Shown: positions 54,045 through 62,563, counted from the first letter of the stretch. The stretch is 64,000 nt of DNA from Flavobacterium tistrianum (GCF_003254545.1 NZ_QJRH01000073.1:310001-374000), one strand, 5' to 3'. Notes: generated from the letters alone by a model not told the origin. A program made the numbers and translations.

Positions 54045-54248
54045 TTATTTTTTTTCTTTATTATTCAACTTATCATCTAGTTCAGGTTCTTCTCCTTTGA
54101 ACTTTTTAGTATCAGCATCATAATTTTCATCATTTGTCAGCACTTCATCATGCTCTTTATATTGATGTTTTCTCATATCATTTCTATGATCTCCTCCGCC
54201 CTGTTCTTTAGGATTCGGATTTTTCTGGGTTTGATTATTCTTTTCCAT
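54045..54248 (-). CDS. Small hydrophilic, probably disordered protein
   Basis: 67 aa, almost entirely polar (Lys, Glu, Asp, Asn, Gln), with no hydrophobic core, membrane segment or cysteine. Followed by a strong terminator, which supports it being a real gene. Such proteins are often stress-induced or nucleic-acid-associated, but no function can be assigned. Confidence 0.65.
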   Translation of the reverse strand: MEKNNQTQKNPNPKEQGGGDHRNDMRKHQYKEHDEVLTNDENYDADTKKFKGEEPELDDKLNNKEKK

Positions 54249-54398
54249 AATTTATTCGTTTTTAAATGATTATTAAAATTAACGCATCTACAACTGGCTC
54301 GCTTATACAATCATTTTTAAAAATTATAAAATAATCCTATAACATATTGTAAATCAAACCTTATTAAAGATTAACGATTTATTCTGACAACATTTAGC

Positions 54399-54406
54399 TA
54401 TTTTTG
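54399..54406 (+). promoter_or_regulatory. -7 box TATTTTTG of the monooxygenase gene
   Basis: A perfect TAnnTTTG match 27 bases before the ATG at 54434. Confidence 0.5.
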
Positions 54407-54433
54407 CAACTTTAAAGTAAGCTACAACAGATT

Positions 54434-55849
54434 ATGTGGACTATATGCCATGAATGCCAGGGACTGGGCAAAATAAATCGCGGACTTAGTAAAAAAGTGC
54501 AACGCCGTTATAAAACGGAATTGGCTTTATATGAGAATAAGCAAACTAATGTTGCTCCAATACGTCCCAAGGCACATTTGCATTTATGCCAAAATTGTTC
54601 TGGGTCTGGATTAATGCAATCTGAAAAGTATCTTGAACCCGATCTTACTAAACCGCATGTTGCCATTATTGGCGCAGGTATTGGTGGTGTTGCATTGGCC
54701 GTGGCTTGTTTACACCGCGGAATTCCTTTTACAATCTATGAAAGAGATAGCGATTTTAATGCCAGATCTCAAGGCTACGGACTTACTTTACAACAAGCCA
54801 GCAAAGCCATGAAAGGCTTAGGAATTACTTCTCTCAACGGTGTAATTTCGACAAAACATATCGTACACAATACTGCGGGAAAAATATTAGGCGAATGGGG
54901 AACCAGAAAATGGCTAGAAACCGCCATTAAATCACCCACAAAACGCACCAACATACATATTGCAAGACAATCGCTTCGATTGGCACTTTTGGAACAGCTT
55001 GGAGCTAATAATGTACAATGGGGACATCAATTAATAAATCTAAGAGAATTTGAAAATGGTGTTGAACTAAATTTTCAGACAAATGGAGAAATAAAAACCA
55101 CAAAAGCCGATCTTGTTGTAGGCGCAGATGGCATAAGAAGCGCCGTTAGAAAACTCATAATTGGCGAAGAAGCAACACCTCTTCGTTACTTAGATTGTAT
55201 TGTAATCTTAGGAATCTGTCCTTTAAGTTCTCTAGAAGGACTTTCAAGTGATTTACTAGATGGCGCAACGATATTTCAGACTGCCAACGGAAATGAGCGT
55301 ATTTACGTAATGCCTTATACAGCAGATTCTGTTATGTGGCAACTTAGTTTTCCGATGTCTGAAGAAGAAGCCAAAGAGCTAAGTGCTAAAGGACCGCAAG
55401 CCTTAAAAGAAGAAGCTTGCCGACGAACGCAATGGCACGCTCCTATTCCTCAGATTTTAGAAGCAACGCAAAAAAATCTAATCTCTGGATATCCTGTTTA
55501 TGATCGCGAATTATTGAATGCAGTATTACTAGAAAAAAATCAGAATATTACCTTAATCGGCGATGCGGCACATCCGATGAGTCCGTTTAAAGGACAAGGC
55601 GCCAATCAAGCTTTATTGGATGCTTTAAAATTGGCTAGAAAAATTTCGAAAGGCTGTAATGCAAAGTCAAAATGGAAAGAAAGAGGATTGAGAGAATGTG
55701 TATTAAACGAATTTGAAGCTGAAATGCTCGAACGAAGTGCAGCAAAAGTACAAGGTTCTGCAGATGCCGCTCAGTTTTTACATTCTGAAATCATACTTCA
55801 AGAAGGCGACGAACCGCGAGGACGATGCCTTAAGAGAAAGAAAGATTAA
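54434..55849 (+). CDS. FAD-dependent monooxygenase with N-terminal DnaJ-like zinc knuckle
   Basis: 471 aa. The first 60 residues hold two CxxCxGxG-type motifs: Cys5-Cys8 (CHECQGLG) and Cys52-Cys55 (CQNCSGSG), the pattern used by DnaJ to bind zinc. From residue 74 the protein is a group A flavin monooxygenase: GAGIGG at 80-85 for FAD, DLVVGADGIRSAVR in the middle, and GDAAHPMSPFKGQGANQAL near 375. It would hydroxylate an aromatic or antibiotic-like substrate with NAD(P)H and O2. The zinc knuckle is not part of the normal family architecture. Cytoplasmic and monocistronic. Confidence 0.88.
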   Translation: MWTICHECQGLGKINRGLSKKVQRRYKTELALYENKQTNVAPIRPKAHLHLCQNCSGSGLMQSEKYLEPDLTKPHVAIIGAGIGGVALAVACLHRGIPFTIYERDSDFNARSQGYGLTLQQASKAMKGLGITSLNGVISTKHIVHNTAGKILGEWGTRKWLETAIKSPTKRTNIHIARQSLRLALLEQLGANNVQWGHQLINLREFENGVELNFQTNGEIKTTKADLVVGADGIRSAVRKLIIGEEATPLRYLDCIVILGICPLSSLEGLSSDLLDGATIFQTANGNERIYVMPYTADSVMWQLSFPMSEEEAKELSAKGPQALKEEACRRTQWHAPIPQILEATQKNLISGYPVYDRELLNAVLLEKNQNITLIGDAAHPMSPFKGQGANQALLDALKLARKISKGCNAKSKWKERGLRECVLNEFEAEMLERSAAKVQGSADAAQFLHSEIILQEGDEPRGRCLKRKKD

Positions 55850-55878
55850 AGATTAGAGACGAAAGACGAAAGATTAAA
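55841..55878. repeat. Imperfect AAAGATTA/GACGAAA tandem repeat over a stop codon
   Basis: Low-complexity repeat units begin within the last codons of the monooxygenase gene (stop 55847-55849) and run into the MITE-like element. Confidence 0.7.
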
Positions 55879-55880
55879 AA

Positions 55881-56140
55881 AGAGGCTGCCTCAAAAGTAC
55901 AATCATTTTGAGTTAACAGGTTATCTATAAAATTATTATATTAGCAAACCCCAGCGTGGTAAAATATTTATAGAATTTTCAATAAGACAAATAAAATAGC
56001 TCCAGAGGAGCGACATATAGGATTGTGAAAAATATGTCGCTCCTCTGGAGCTTTTTATATTGTAAAAACATTCTTGGCTATAGATATTCAGCTTCTCCGA
56101 AGCTTAAAAAAGAAAGAGCTATCCTTTGAGACAGCTTTTT
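55881..56140. mobile_element. MITE-like element with internal 21-base inverted repeat
   Basis: The left end GAGGCTGCCTCAAAAG and right end CTTTGAGACAGC are near-complementary (core GCTGYCTCAAARG), as in terminal repeats of small insertion sequences. There is no transposase inside. A perfect 21-base-pair inverted repeat (55998-56018 and 56032-56052, loop of 13) beginning AGCTCCAGAGGAGCGAC forms a very strong hairpin in the middle. A degenerate half of this hairpin also occurs at about 33666-33687. Target-site duplications are not clear. Confidence 0.5.
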
Positions 56141-56266
56141 ATAGAACTAATTTTCAACCATATACATGAAAATTAAACAATAATTTAATATTATTTTATA
56201 ACTAAATCACATATGAGATTTTTAATTTTATAATCTCATTTACAAACAATTATAAAAAATCACGTC

Positions 56267-56476
56267 ATGGAAAATTTACAAATAAATTTCAGTCCAAACA
56301 ATGAAACCTGTACAGACCGAACTTTGGTTTGTAATGGTGACAATAATGAATTAATATTCCGTAAAACTTATGTAGGAGATTGGGGAGACTGGGATGAGAA
56401 ACCAGAAGATGCTTTACAAGACAAACCTTTTTATCTGGATCAAAATACAAGTTTTACAAGTGTAAATGCAGTTTAA
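56267..56476 (+). CDS. Hypothetical small acidic protein
   Basis: 69 aa, acidic, with no signal peptide or membrane segment, and with a GDWGDWDEKPEDAL stretch and two cysteines (15 and 22). It is preceded by an 8-base inverted repeat (ATGAGATT and complement, 56213-56239). No enzyme gene is adjacent that would support a peptide-precursor role. Coding status is supported only by its codon pattern and isolated, ATG-started frame. Confidence 0.5.
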   Translation: MENLQINFSPNNETCTDRTLVCNGDNNELIFRKTYVGDWGDWDEKPEDALQDKPFYLDQNTSFTSVNAV

Positions 56477-56527
56477 AATCAAACTGTTTAAATCTATTTT
56501 AGCAATACAATTGTGTAATCTATCAAA

Positions 56528-56776
56528 TTATGCTAGAACACTAATTGTATTGCTTAAATTTTCTTTGTTTATAAAATCCAAAATAAATTCTTTTACTTCG
56601 TTGCTTGCTTCAGTTTTGGTTGCAAACGAATTAATATAAAATTCATCGTCCTTATCGCTAATATGGATAATTTCTGTGTAGCCTTTGGTTATTAAACTGC
56701 CTTTGAGCTTAATTACATTTACTTGCTGCTTCCCATCAAGTTCCTTACGAACCTGTAATTTTATAGCTCTTTCCAT
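56528..56776 (-). CDS. Hypothetical small protein
   Basis: 82 aa from the ATG at 56776 (MERAIKLQVRKELDGKQQ); the longer frame begins with TTG at 56782. An alternating beta-strand and helix pattern (VNVIKLKGSLI, YTEIIHISDKDDEFYINSF, SNEVKEFILDFIN) suggests a small folded domain. Not recognised. Monocistronic. Confidence 0.55.
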   Translation of the reverse strand: MERAIKLQVRKELDGKQQVNVIKLKGSLITKGYTEIIHISDKDDEFYINSFATKTEASNEVKEFILDFINKENLSNTISVLA

Positions 56777-56950
56777 ATTCAAATACTTTTAAATAATTAA
56801 CTATCATTCAGTTACTAAATTTAAAACATTTAATCTATCGAAATCAGATTTTAACACTATCCGCAACGTATTATTTATCAACATATTATAAACATTCTTT
56901 CTTTTTTATAAAAGAAATGCCAGATATCAATAAAATCAGGCGTTTCGAGA

Positions 56951-57970
56951 TTAGTTGCCAGTAAAATCTTTGTCGCTTAAGGTTTTCATAAACTCAATAA
57001 GGTTATCTTTTTCCAGTTCTGTAAGCGGAATTCTGTTTCCATTATTTTTAAAAATAGGATCTAGATTTTCTGCTTCCAAAACACCATTATCAAAATAATC
57101 CAAAACCGATTTTAAAGTAGCAAACTGACCAAAACTTCCGTAAGGTGCAGTATATTCAACATTTCGTAAACTAGGAACTCTAAAATTCATAAAATCAGAC
57201 GGAATTCCGGTAACTCTGCCTCTTCCTGCTTCATTAGAATCTATGTTTAACGGAAACCCAATATTTCTAAAACTCTGGTCTGTAAACAATTCTGTGCTAT
57301 GACAGCTGGCGCATTTCTGCTGAAATGTTACATAACCTGCTGCTTCCCTTTCTGTAAAAGATTGGCCTTCTTTCCGTTTTACTTTATCATATTTGCTGTT
57401 AGCAGAAATTAAAGTGTATTCAAACTGAGCAATACTTTTATAAATCCTGTCCGCAGTAATTTCTTGATCTTCAAATGCTTTTTTAAATAAATCTTTATAA
57501 GAAGCATCATCTTTAATTTTTCCGATCACTTCCAGAATCGAAGAATCCATTTCTTCGTGCGTGATAATTGGTACTAATGGCTGTGTTTCTAACTGTAGTC
57601 TGCTTCCGTCCCAATTAAAAAACTTTAGAAACATCAAATTCTGAAGCGGTGGTGCATTTCTTAGTCCAACTCTTCCTTCAATGCCTATTGCTCGCGCATT
57701 ATGATCTGCAAAAGCATTCGCTTGGATATGACAGCTTGCACACGAAATTGTATTGTCTGCGCTAAATCTTTTGTCAGAGAAAAGTTTTTCACCCAATTCA
57801 ACTCCATATTTTGTAGGCTTGTTCAAACTCACGTAACTGTTTACTTCTGGAAAATCAGTCGGAATAGGCAACGCAAGTTCAGGATTATCAAAATAAGTTT
57901 CATCAGAATCACTACTGCTACAAGAAGCGAAAAAGATTACGATTATGATAAAGCCAACTATTTTTTTCAT
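56951..57970 (-). CDS. Di-haem cytochrome c peroxidase, MauG/MbnH-like
   Basis: 339 aa lipoprotein (lipobox FFASC, Cys17) exported to the periplasm. Two haem-attachment motifs: Cys77-Ala-Ser-Cys80-His81 and Cys220-Ala-Ser-Cys223-His224. The CCP_MauG fold is supported by NAPPLQNLMFLKFFNWDG and FRVPSLRNVEYTAPYGSFG. Bacterial CCPs reduce peroxide; MauG and MbnH relatives instead oxidise protein tryptophans. The upstream gene encodes an MbnP-like protein, the known partner of MbnH, so a tryptophan-modifying role is favoured. Last gene of the putative copper operon, after an internal hairpin. Confidence 0.9.
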   Translation of the reverse strand: MKKIVGFIIIVIFFASCSSSDSDETYFDNPELALPIPTDFPEVNSYVSLNKPTKYGVELGEKLFSDKRFSADNTISCASCHIQANAFADHNARAIGIEGRVGLRNAPPLQNLMFLKFFNWDGSRLQLETQPLVPIITHEEMDSSILEVIGKIKDDASYKDLFKKAFEDQEITADRIYKSIAQFEYTLISANSKYDKVKRKEGQSFTEREAAGYVTFQQKCASCHSTELFTDQSFRNIGFPLNIDSNEAGRGRVTGIPSDFMNFRVPSLRNVEYTAPYGSFGQFATLKSVLDYFDNGVLEAENLDPIFKNNGNRIPLTELEKDNLIEFMKTLSDKDFTGN

Positions 57971-57988
57971 TTTAATGAATTTTAAAAT

Positions 57989-58018
57989 AGAGCCGTCTTT
58001 TTAATTTCAGACGGCTCT
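57989..58018 (-). terminator. Intra-operon hairpin between the MbnP-like and di-haem peroxidase genes
   Basis: A perfect 10-base-pair stem (AGAGCCGTCT arm) with a 10-base loop, 11 bases after the MbnP-like stop, followed on the minus strand by ATTTTAAAATT instead of a pure T run. Probably a partial terminator that lowers expression of the last gene or protects the upstream mRNA. Confidence 0.6.
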
Positions 58019-58028
58019 GAAATATGAT

Positions 58029-58895
58029 TTAGTTTTCTACACTAGTAACAGAAAACATTCCTGAAATATCATTTGTTCCGTTTCCTCCCAGATTATCCAC
58101 AAATTTTGCCATTTGCGCAGCAGTATGAACATTTGGAGTAGCATTATCGCTCATTCCTTCCCCTGTTGATAATGTTATGGTATTGATCTTACCGCTCAAT
58201 AATTTATCAAAATCAGCTTTAATTTTGATTTTTGGAGCCTTACTTCCTACTACTGCATTTGCTGTAAGATTTAATGTAATATCTCTATAAGCATTTACGC
58301 CTTGTTTGTATGCGCCCTCTTCTCCGGCAACAGTACTTCCCGTGTGAATAGACATTACTTTATTATCAACATCATAAAAGCCCTCCACTTTTGCAAAACG
58401 GTATCCTGTTCCCCACTCCCACATCATTTTTGTATCATTTGCTCCTGCTGTAACATAGAATTTAGGAAATCTTGTCTGATCCAGAGTGTTTTGCTCCGTT
58501 TTTATACCCAAACCAAATTTAATCTGCTTATACGTTGCAGATGGCACATTGCTTAAAACATAGTTTAGTGATGCCGCTTTTGCCTGATCGATTACTGTTG
58601 CGCCTTTATCTAAATCATTTACATTGTAAGGGACTTCACTTCCATCGTCTTTAATAAGACGGATATTGCTGATGACATATTTCACCTCAGAGAAATGGTG
58701 AATTTGTCCAGCTGCTGAAGTATTTGTCGTTGCAGAAGTCGAAGTTGCGTCTCCTAAAACAATTGTCTTGTCTTTGAAGGTATTATTGAATTCCAATGTT
58801 AGGTTGTTTGCTGCGGGATTATCGTCATCACTTGAACATGATACAAATGCTAAAGCAACTACTGATAATAAAAGGTATTTTTTTAAAGTTTTCAT
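58029..58895 (-). CDS. MbnP-like copper-binding lipoprotein
   Basis: 288 aa lipoprotein (lipobox AFVSC, Cys20). The MbnP family pattern is visible: HHFSEVKYVISNIRLIKDDG (about 66-85) and MMWEWGTGYRFAKVEG (about 157-172), containing Trp159 and Trp161, with a C-terminal beta-rich part. In characterised systems MbnP binds copper after its di-haem partner MbnH oxidises a tryptophan to kynurenine. The neighbouring peroxidase supplies that partner here. Which tryptophan would be modified cannot be told by eye. The receptor gene is 50 bases upstream. Confidence 0.85.
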   Translation of the reverse strand: MKTLKKYLLLSVVALAFVSCSSDDDNPAANNLTLEFNNTFKDKTIVLGDATSTSATTNTSAAGQIHHFSEVKYVISNIRLIKDDGSEVPYNVNDLDKGATVIDQAKAASLNYVLSNVPSATYKQIKFGLGIKTEQNTLDQTRFPKFYVTAGANDTKMMWEWGTGYRFAKVEGFYDVDNKVMSIHTGSTVAGEEGAYKQGVNAYRDITLNLTANAVVGSKAPKIKIKADFDKLLSGKINTITLSTGEGMSDNATPNVHTAAQMAKFVDNLGGNGTNDISGMFSVTSVEN

Positions 58896-58945
58896 ATTGT
58901 GATTTAATTTATTGTGTTTAAATTCTATTTTTACGTTTTTCTAAT

Positions 58946-60925
58946 TTAGAAATTCAATTTTAAAGACGTGAAAATATTACGTCCCATTCTTGGGATATTT
59001 CCCCAGTCAGCGTAAGTGCTATAATATTCATTTAACAAATTCTCAGCGCCAATCTGGATCGTGCTTCTTACTTTATTGATTCTAAAAGAATAATCGGCAG
59101 AAATATTCCAAATGGCATAAGCTGCAGTCAGATCTTCTCCGTATTCGGGACTATAATTAATCTGTTCAAAATCTCCATTTACAGAAGTCTGGATTCCGAA
59201 ATTTTTATACATATAATGCAATGAAGTCAAATAACTTAACGGACGTATGAATGGTAGATTTCCTCCTTTATTGTCCATTCCGCGAGCATAAGTAAGCGTT
59301 CCTTTCCAATGAAGATGCTCCAAAATATCATAACTCACATTGGCAGACATATTTAAAAGCGTGGCATAATCTAATGTAGTATAACCTTTTACGCCAACTG
59401 ACTGATAATTCATCGGACTTCCTAAACTCAAGATTTTTCCAATAATATAATTGTCAATGTAGAAATAGTTTATTTTTCCCTGAATGCTTAATCGTTCGTT
59501 TTTAAAACCTGCACTTGCATTTCCTTCGTACGAAATTTCGTTTTTCAGATTTGGATCTCCGATATAATCATAACGATCAAAACTATTGTAAATGTAATAT
59601 CCGTAACCTTCAGAAACAGAAGGCGCTCTATGTCCGTAACCCGTTCCTATAGAGAAATTAAACTGATCTATATTTAACTGATAACTCGCATTTAAGCTTG
59701 GCAAGAATCTCGTTTTTTCCTGTGGTGCGCCTGGGTGAAAAATCCAGTTGAACTCTATATATTTAGAATAATTGTAGTTCACACCCAAAGAACCGCCTAA
59801 ATTTACCGTACTTTTCTCCGAAAGTTCCCAAGAATTATTCATAGAAAGTCCAGCAAAACGTGTAGTAACCCAAGGCCAGCTGTACGCAAACATCGTTCTT
59901 TCGCTTCGATCCTGCGGATACATACGCATTTCTGCAATCGACAAATTATCGTAAGCATTCATCTGAATTTCAGACGAATAATTATTCTTTCTTAAATTGG
60001 CTTTAGAAACTAATCCGTAAGTCGTGCTCCAGCCCGGCATATCCATGTGAACCAAGTTTTCAGGACGCGTAGTATCATCCATATAATGCTCGATTGCATT
60101 AAAATATACTTTTGTATCTACTACTCTAACCAAACCTTCTTCGAACAATTGTTTATAAGAAGCTGACGTAATTAATGCCCGCGAAAGCCATAAATCCATT
60201 GGCAAAGCGGGATAACCTACGTCTTTTGCCACATCAAAAATCGCGTCCAATCGTAACGACGATAAATCGCTGGTTTTATAAGCCAATCCCAATGAAGTGT
60301 TGAATTTATGGTATTGCGAATGTTTCACTTCATTGTTATTTCCATCAGAATAATTATCGGCTGTTCGGTACGAAATACTTCCGTCAGCCACAAATTTAGT
60401 TCCTGCATAAGAGATGTTTCCTAAATTGAAAAACTGTTTATTATTAAACTCAAATCCTGTTTGATACGCTCCATTCCATTTCTTTTGAAGTCCAAATGGC
60501 GTGCTTTTTCTTTTTAAATCGATGCTTCCTGCAATGGTAGATCCGTGCAGACTTCCTTCTTGTCCCGATTTAATATCGATTGCCGCGAGATTATTGCTTT
60601 CTACATAAGACGTAATTGGATCCATTTTATCAGTACAAGCGCCAAAAACGTGCATTCCGTCAATGGTAACCGTTGAGCGTTCTGTGCTCATATTGTTCAA
60701 CAAAGGTTCCCACGCATAAGCTCCTCGTTTTATAAAACTGATATTTTCAGATGATGACAAAAATTCATCAACAGAAACAGCTATTTTCATTTCTGTCTCA
60801 ATTTTCTTTTTCGTCCTATTTTTTACTGTTACTTCTTCTAAGTTTTTGATGCTGTCGTGATGTGCATGCTGATTTTGAGCTGTTACTGACATTCCCAAAA
60901 AAAGCAGCATTATAATATATTTCAT
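58946..60925 (-). CDS. TonB-dependent receptor, OprC/NosA copper-receptor-like
   Basis: 659 aa from the ATG at 60925 (MKYIIMLLFLGMSVTAQ); a longer frame starts with TTG and overlaps the upstream gene. The mature N-terminus is His-rich (QNQHAHHDS). The plug contains DGMHVFGACTDKMDPITSYV, aligning with the OprC/NosA signature GCxNRMDPPTSYV and keeping Cys97-x3-Met101, the Cu-ligand spacing in OprC. A later HMDM segment may match the His-x-Met ligands. It probably imports copper across the outer membrane. It starts 4 bases after the stop of the upstream lipoprotein gene. Confidence 0.9.
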   Translation of the reverse strand: MKYIIMLLFLGMSVTAQNQHAHHDSIKNLEEVTVKNRTKKKIETEMKIAVSVDEFLSSSENISFIKRGAYAWEPLLNNMSTERSTVTIDGMHVFGACTDKMDPITSYVESNNLAAIDIKSGQEGSLHGSTIAGSIDLKRKSTPFGLQKKWNGAYQTGFEFNNKQFFNLGNISYAGTKFVADGSISYRTADNYSDGNNNEVKHSQYHKFNTSLGLAYKTSDLSSLRLDAIFDVAKDVGYPALPMDLWLSRALITSASYKQLFEEGLVRVVDTKVYFNAIEHYMDDTTRPENLVHMDMPGWSTTYGLVSKANLRKNNYSSEIQMNAYDNLSIAEMRMYPQDRSERTMFAYSWPWVTTRFAGLSMNNSWELSEKSTVNLGGSLGVNYNYSKYIEFNWIFHPGAPQEKTRFLPSLNASYQLNIDQFNFSIGTGYGHRAPSVSEGYGYYIYNSFDRYDYIGDPNLKNEISYEGNASAGFKNERLSIQGKINYFYIDNYIIGKILSLGSPMNYQSVGVKGYTTLDYATLLNMSANVSYDILEHLHWKGTLTYARGMDNKGGNLPFIRPLSYLTSLHYMYKNFGIQTSVNGDFEQINYSPEYGEDLTAAYAIWNISADYSFRINKVRSTIQIGAENLLNEYYSTYADWGNIPRMGRNIFTSLKLNF

Positions 60926-60929
60926 GTTG

Positions 60930-61853
60930 TTAGAATAAAGTATCAATATATAGTTCGCTTTTCACGCCTTCTACTCCTGGCGTATGATCAGTTGGAACTA
61001 CGGTTCCTTTTACGATTAATCCGTTTTGATTCATCATAATTAAATTCAATGTCCAGTTTCCTGTCATCGTGTAATTAACCACACCATGATACAAACCATC
61101 ATTTTCTTGAACCAAATCTTTATTATTTGGCGAAGAATGATTTCCCATTGATGGCTCAGGCATTCTAGGATCAAGCTTTAAAGTATAGCCCATAACTTCT
61201 GAATACGAAAACTGAGTTGGATCTGGAAAAGTTCCCGCTGGAGTTGTTGGTTTATTGTATTTATAAACCCCAGCCACAAGCGAATTTTCTGAAACTGTTG
61301 GTTTTTGAGGCGAAATCAAGGCAATTATGTATTGTTCTCCATCGCTTCCTGCAAAAGCCGTCATATTAAGATTCTTATTGGTTTGTTGTGCTACAGAAAC
61401 ATCTTTAGTAATCTCAAACTTTTGGTTATCAGCCGTAAAACTGATGTACAATTTCCAGCTTGCCGTAGTTGAGCTTTCGCCAGTAAAAACAGAATATCCA
61501 CCATAATATTTATTTGCAGTATTATATGTCATATTATACTCATGCGGACATGAACTTTTACTTCCGTCAGCATTACTCAAAATTGGGAGAAAAGTTACTG
61601 TTGAGGAATTCACTTCCTGATTGTTTTGAGTGTTGACAATTTTTAAGTGAAGTTCATTATATCCTTTATAAAATGTTCCGTTTAAGGCATCTATAGTAAT
61701 CTTGTAGCTTCCGCTGATAAACGAAGTCGCTTCTTTAAATACGTAATTCTCAGGAACCTCAGAACCAGTTTCAGCTTCGTAATCTGTTTTATCAATTGTA
61801 CAGGAACTAACCGCAAATAATAGCGCGATTATCCAAAAATTAAAAGATTTCAT
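60930..61853 (-). CDS. Lipoprotein with FixH/YtkA-like domain
   Basis: 307 aa lipoprotein (lipobox AVSSC, Cys18). Residues about 35-165 form a beta-sandwich-like domain (GSYKITIDALNGTFYKGYNELHLKI, VTFLPILSNADGSKSSCPHEYNMTY) reminiscent of FixH/YtkA domains, in which a His/Met/Cys-containing loop contacts metal. SCPHEYNM offers Cys, His and Met. A second, similar part follows to the C-terminus. It is probably a periplasmic or surface metal-binding partner of the receptor encoded next. Confidence 0.75.
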   Translation of the reverse strand: MKSFNFWIIALLFAVSSCTIDKTDYEAETGSEVPENYVFKEATSFISGSYKITIDALNGTFYKGYNELHLKIVNTQNNQEVNSSTVTFLPILSNADGSKSSCPHEYNMTYNTANKYYGGYSVFTGESSTTASWKLYISFTADNQKFEITKDVSVAQQTNKNLNMTAFAGSDGEQYIIALISPQKPTVSENSLVAGVYKYNKPTTPAGTFPDPTQFSYSEVMGYTLKLDPRMPEPSMGNHSSPNNKDLVQENDGLYHGVVNYTMTGNWTLNLIMMNQNGLIVKGTVVPTDHTPGVEGVKSELYIDTLF

Positions 61854-62162
61854 TCGATGATGTTATAAAAAAAAATTAAAAAATAGCCTTTTGATATATT
61901 TTTTTTAATATCAAAAAAAGTGTGAATGCGTCAAAAGAATGGCAATGTAAATGAAAATGTAAAAGTTTTCTTTTTCAATTACAAAAGAAGATCAGAATCA
62001 GTTTTAGAAAAATAAATTGAGTAATTTTAACTCAAAATCAAAATGTTAGCACAAATAAAATGCTCCAACAAAACATTTTGAAATTTCAAATTTCAGAATT
62101 GGAATTTGGTCCCGAAACTTCGGGATAAAATTGAAATTTATTAAGTAACCGAATTTTAATCC

Positions 62163-62552
62163 TTACACTGTATAGAGCGGAGGATGAAAAGTAAGATTAG
62201 AAGCCCCGATTGGTTTCTTTTCAAATAAAATAGAAGAATTCTCTTTTGATTCGATAACAGGAATTACTCTGAAATTGATTTCAGCACTATTTTGAATATA
62301 CACAAGCTCTAATTTATCTTTTAGACTATCCTGCATTTTTCGTTCGTTATCAGAGTATTTTTTAATGCTTTTTTGAAGTTCGCAACGACCGTTACAGCTA
62401 TTAAAAGCTTGTTTACGTTGAACGCAAATGGTTTTAGCAATTTCTTTTTGATTGATTTTAAAAGAAGCATAAACGAACAAGCTGCCAAAAGATGGCGACA
62501 GAATTAAAATAGAAAGTGCTATGATGATTACCCTTTTCAATTGCTTGTTCAA
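62163..62552 (-). CDS. Small membrane-anchored CNGxC protein of the copper locus
   Basis: 129 aa with an N-terminal hydrophobic segment and a Cys motif ICVQRKQAFNSCNGRCELQK. I recall similar small CNGxC proteins next to TonB receptors in Bacteroidota. There is no ATG: the frame starts with TTG at 62552, and a second TTG at 62540 (giving KRVIIIALSILILS next) may be the real start, because the predicted promoter lies only 12 bases above the first. It probably handles metal between membranes. It is 309 bases upstream of the next gene of the cluster. Confidence 0.75.
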   Translation of the reverse strand: MNKQLKRVIIIALSILILSPSFGSLFVYASFKINQKEIAKTICVQRKQAFNSCNGRCELQKSIKKYSDNERKMQDSLKDKLELVYIQNSAEINFRVIPVIESKENSSILFEKKPIGASNLTFHPPLYTV

Positions 62553-62563
62553 ATAGTTGCTGG

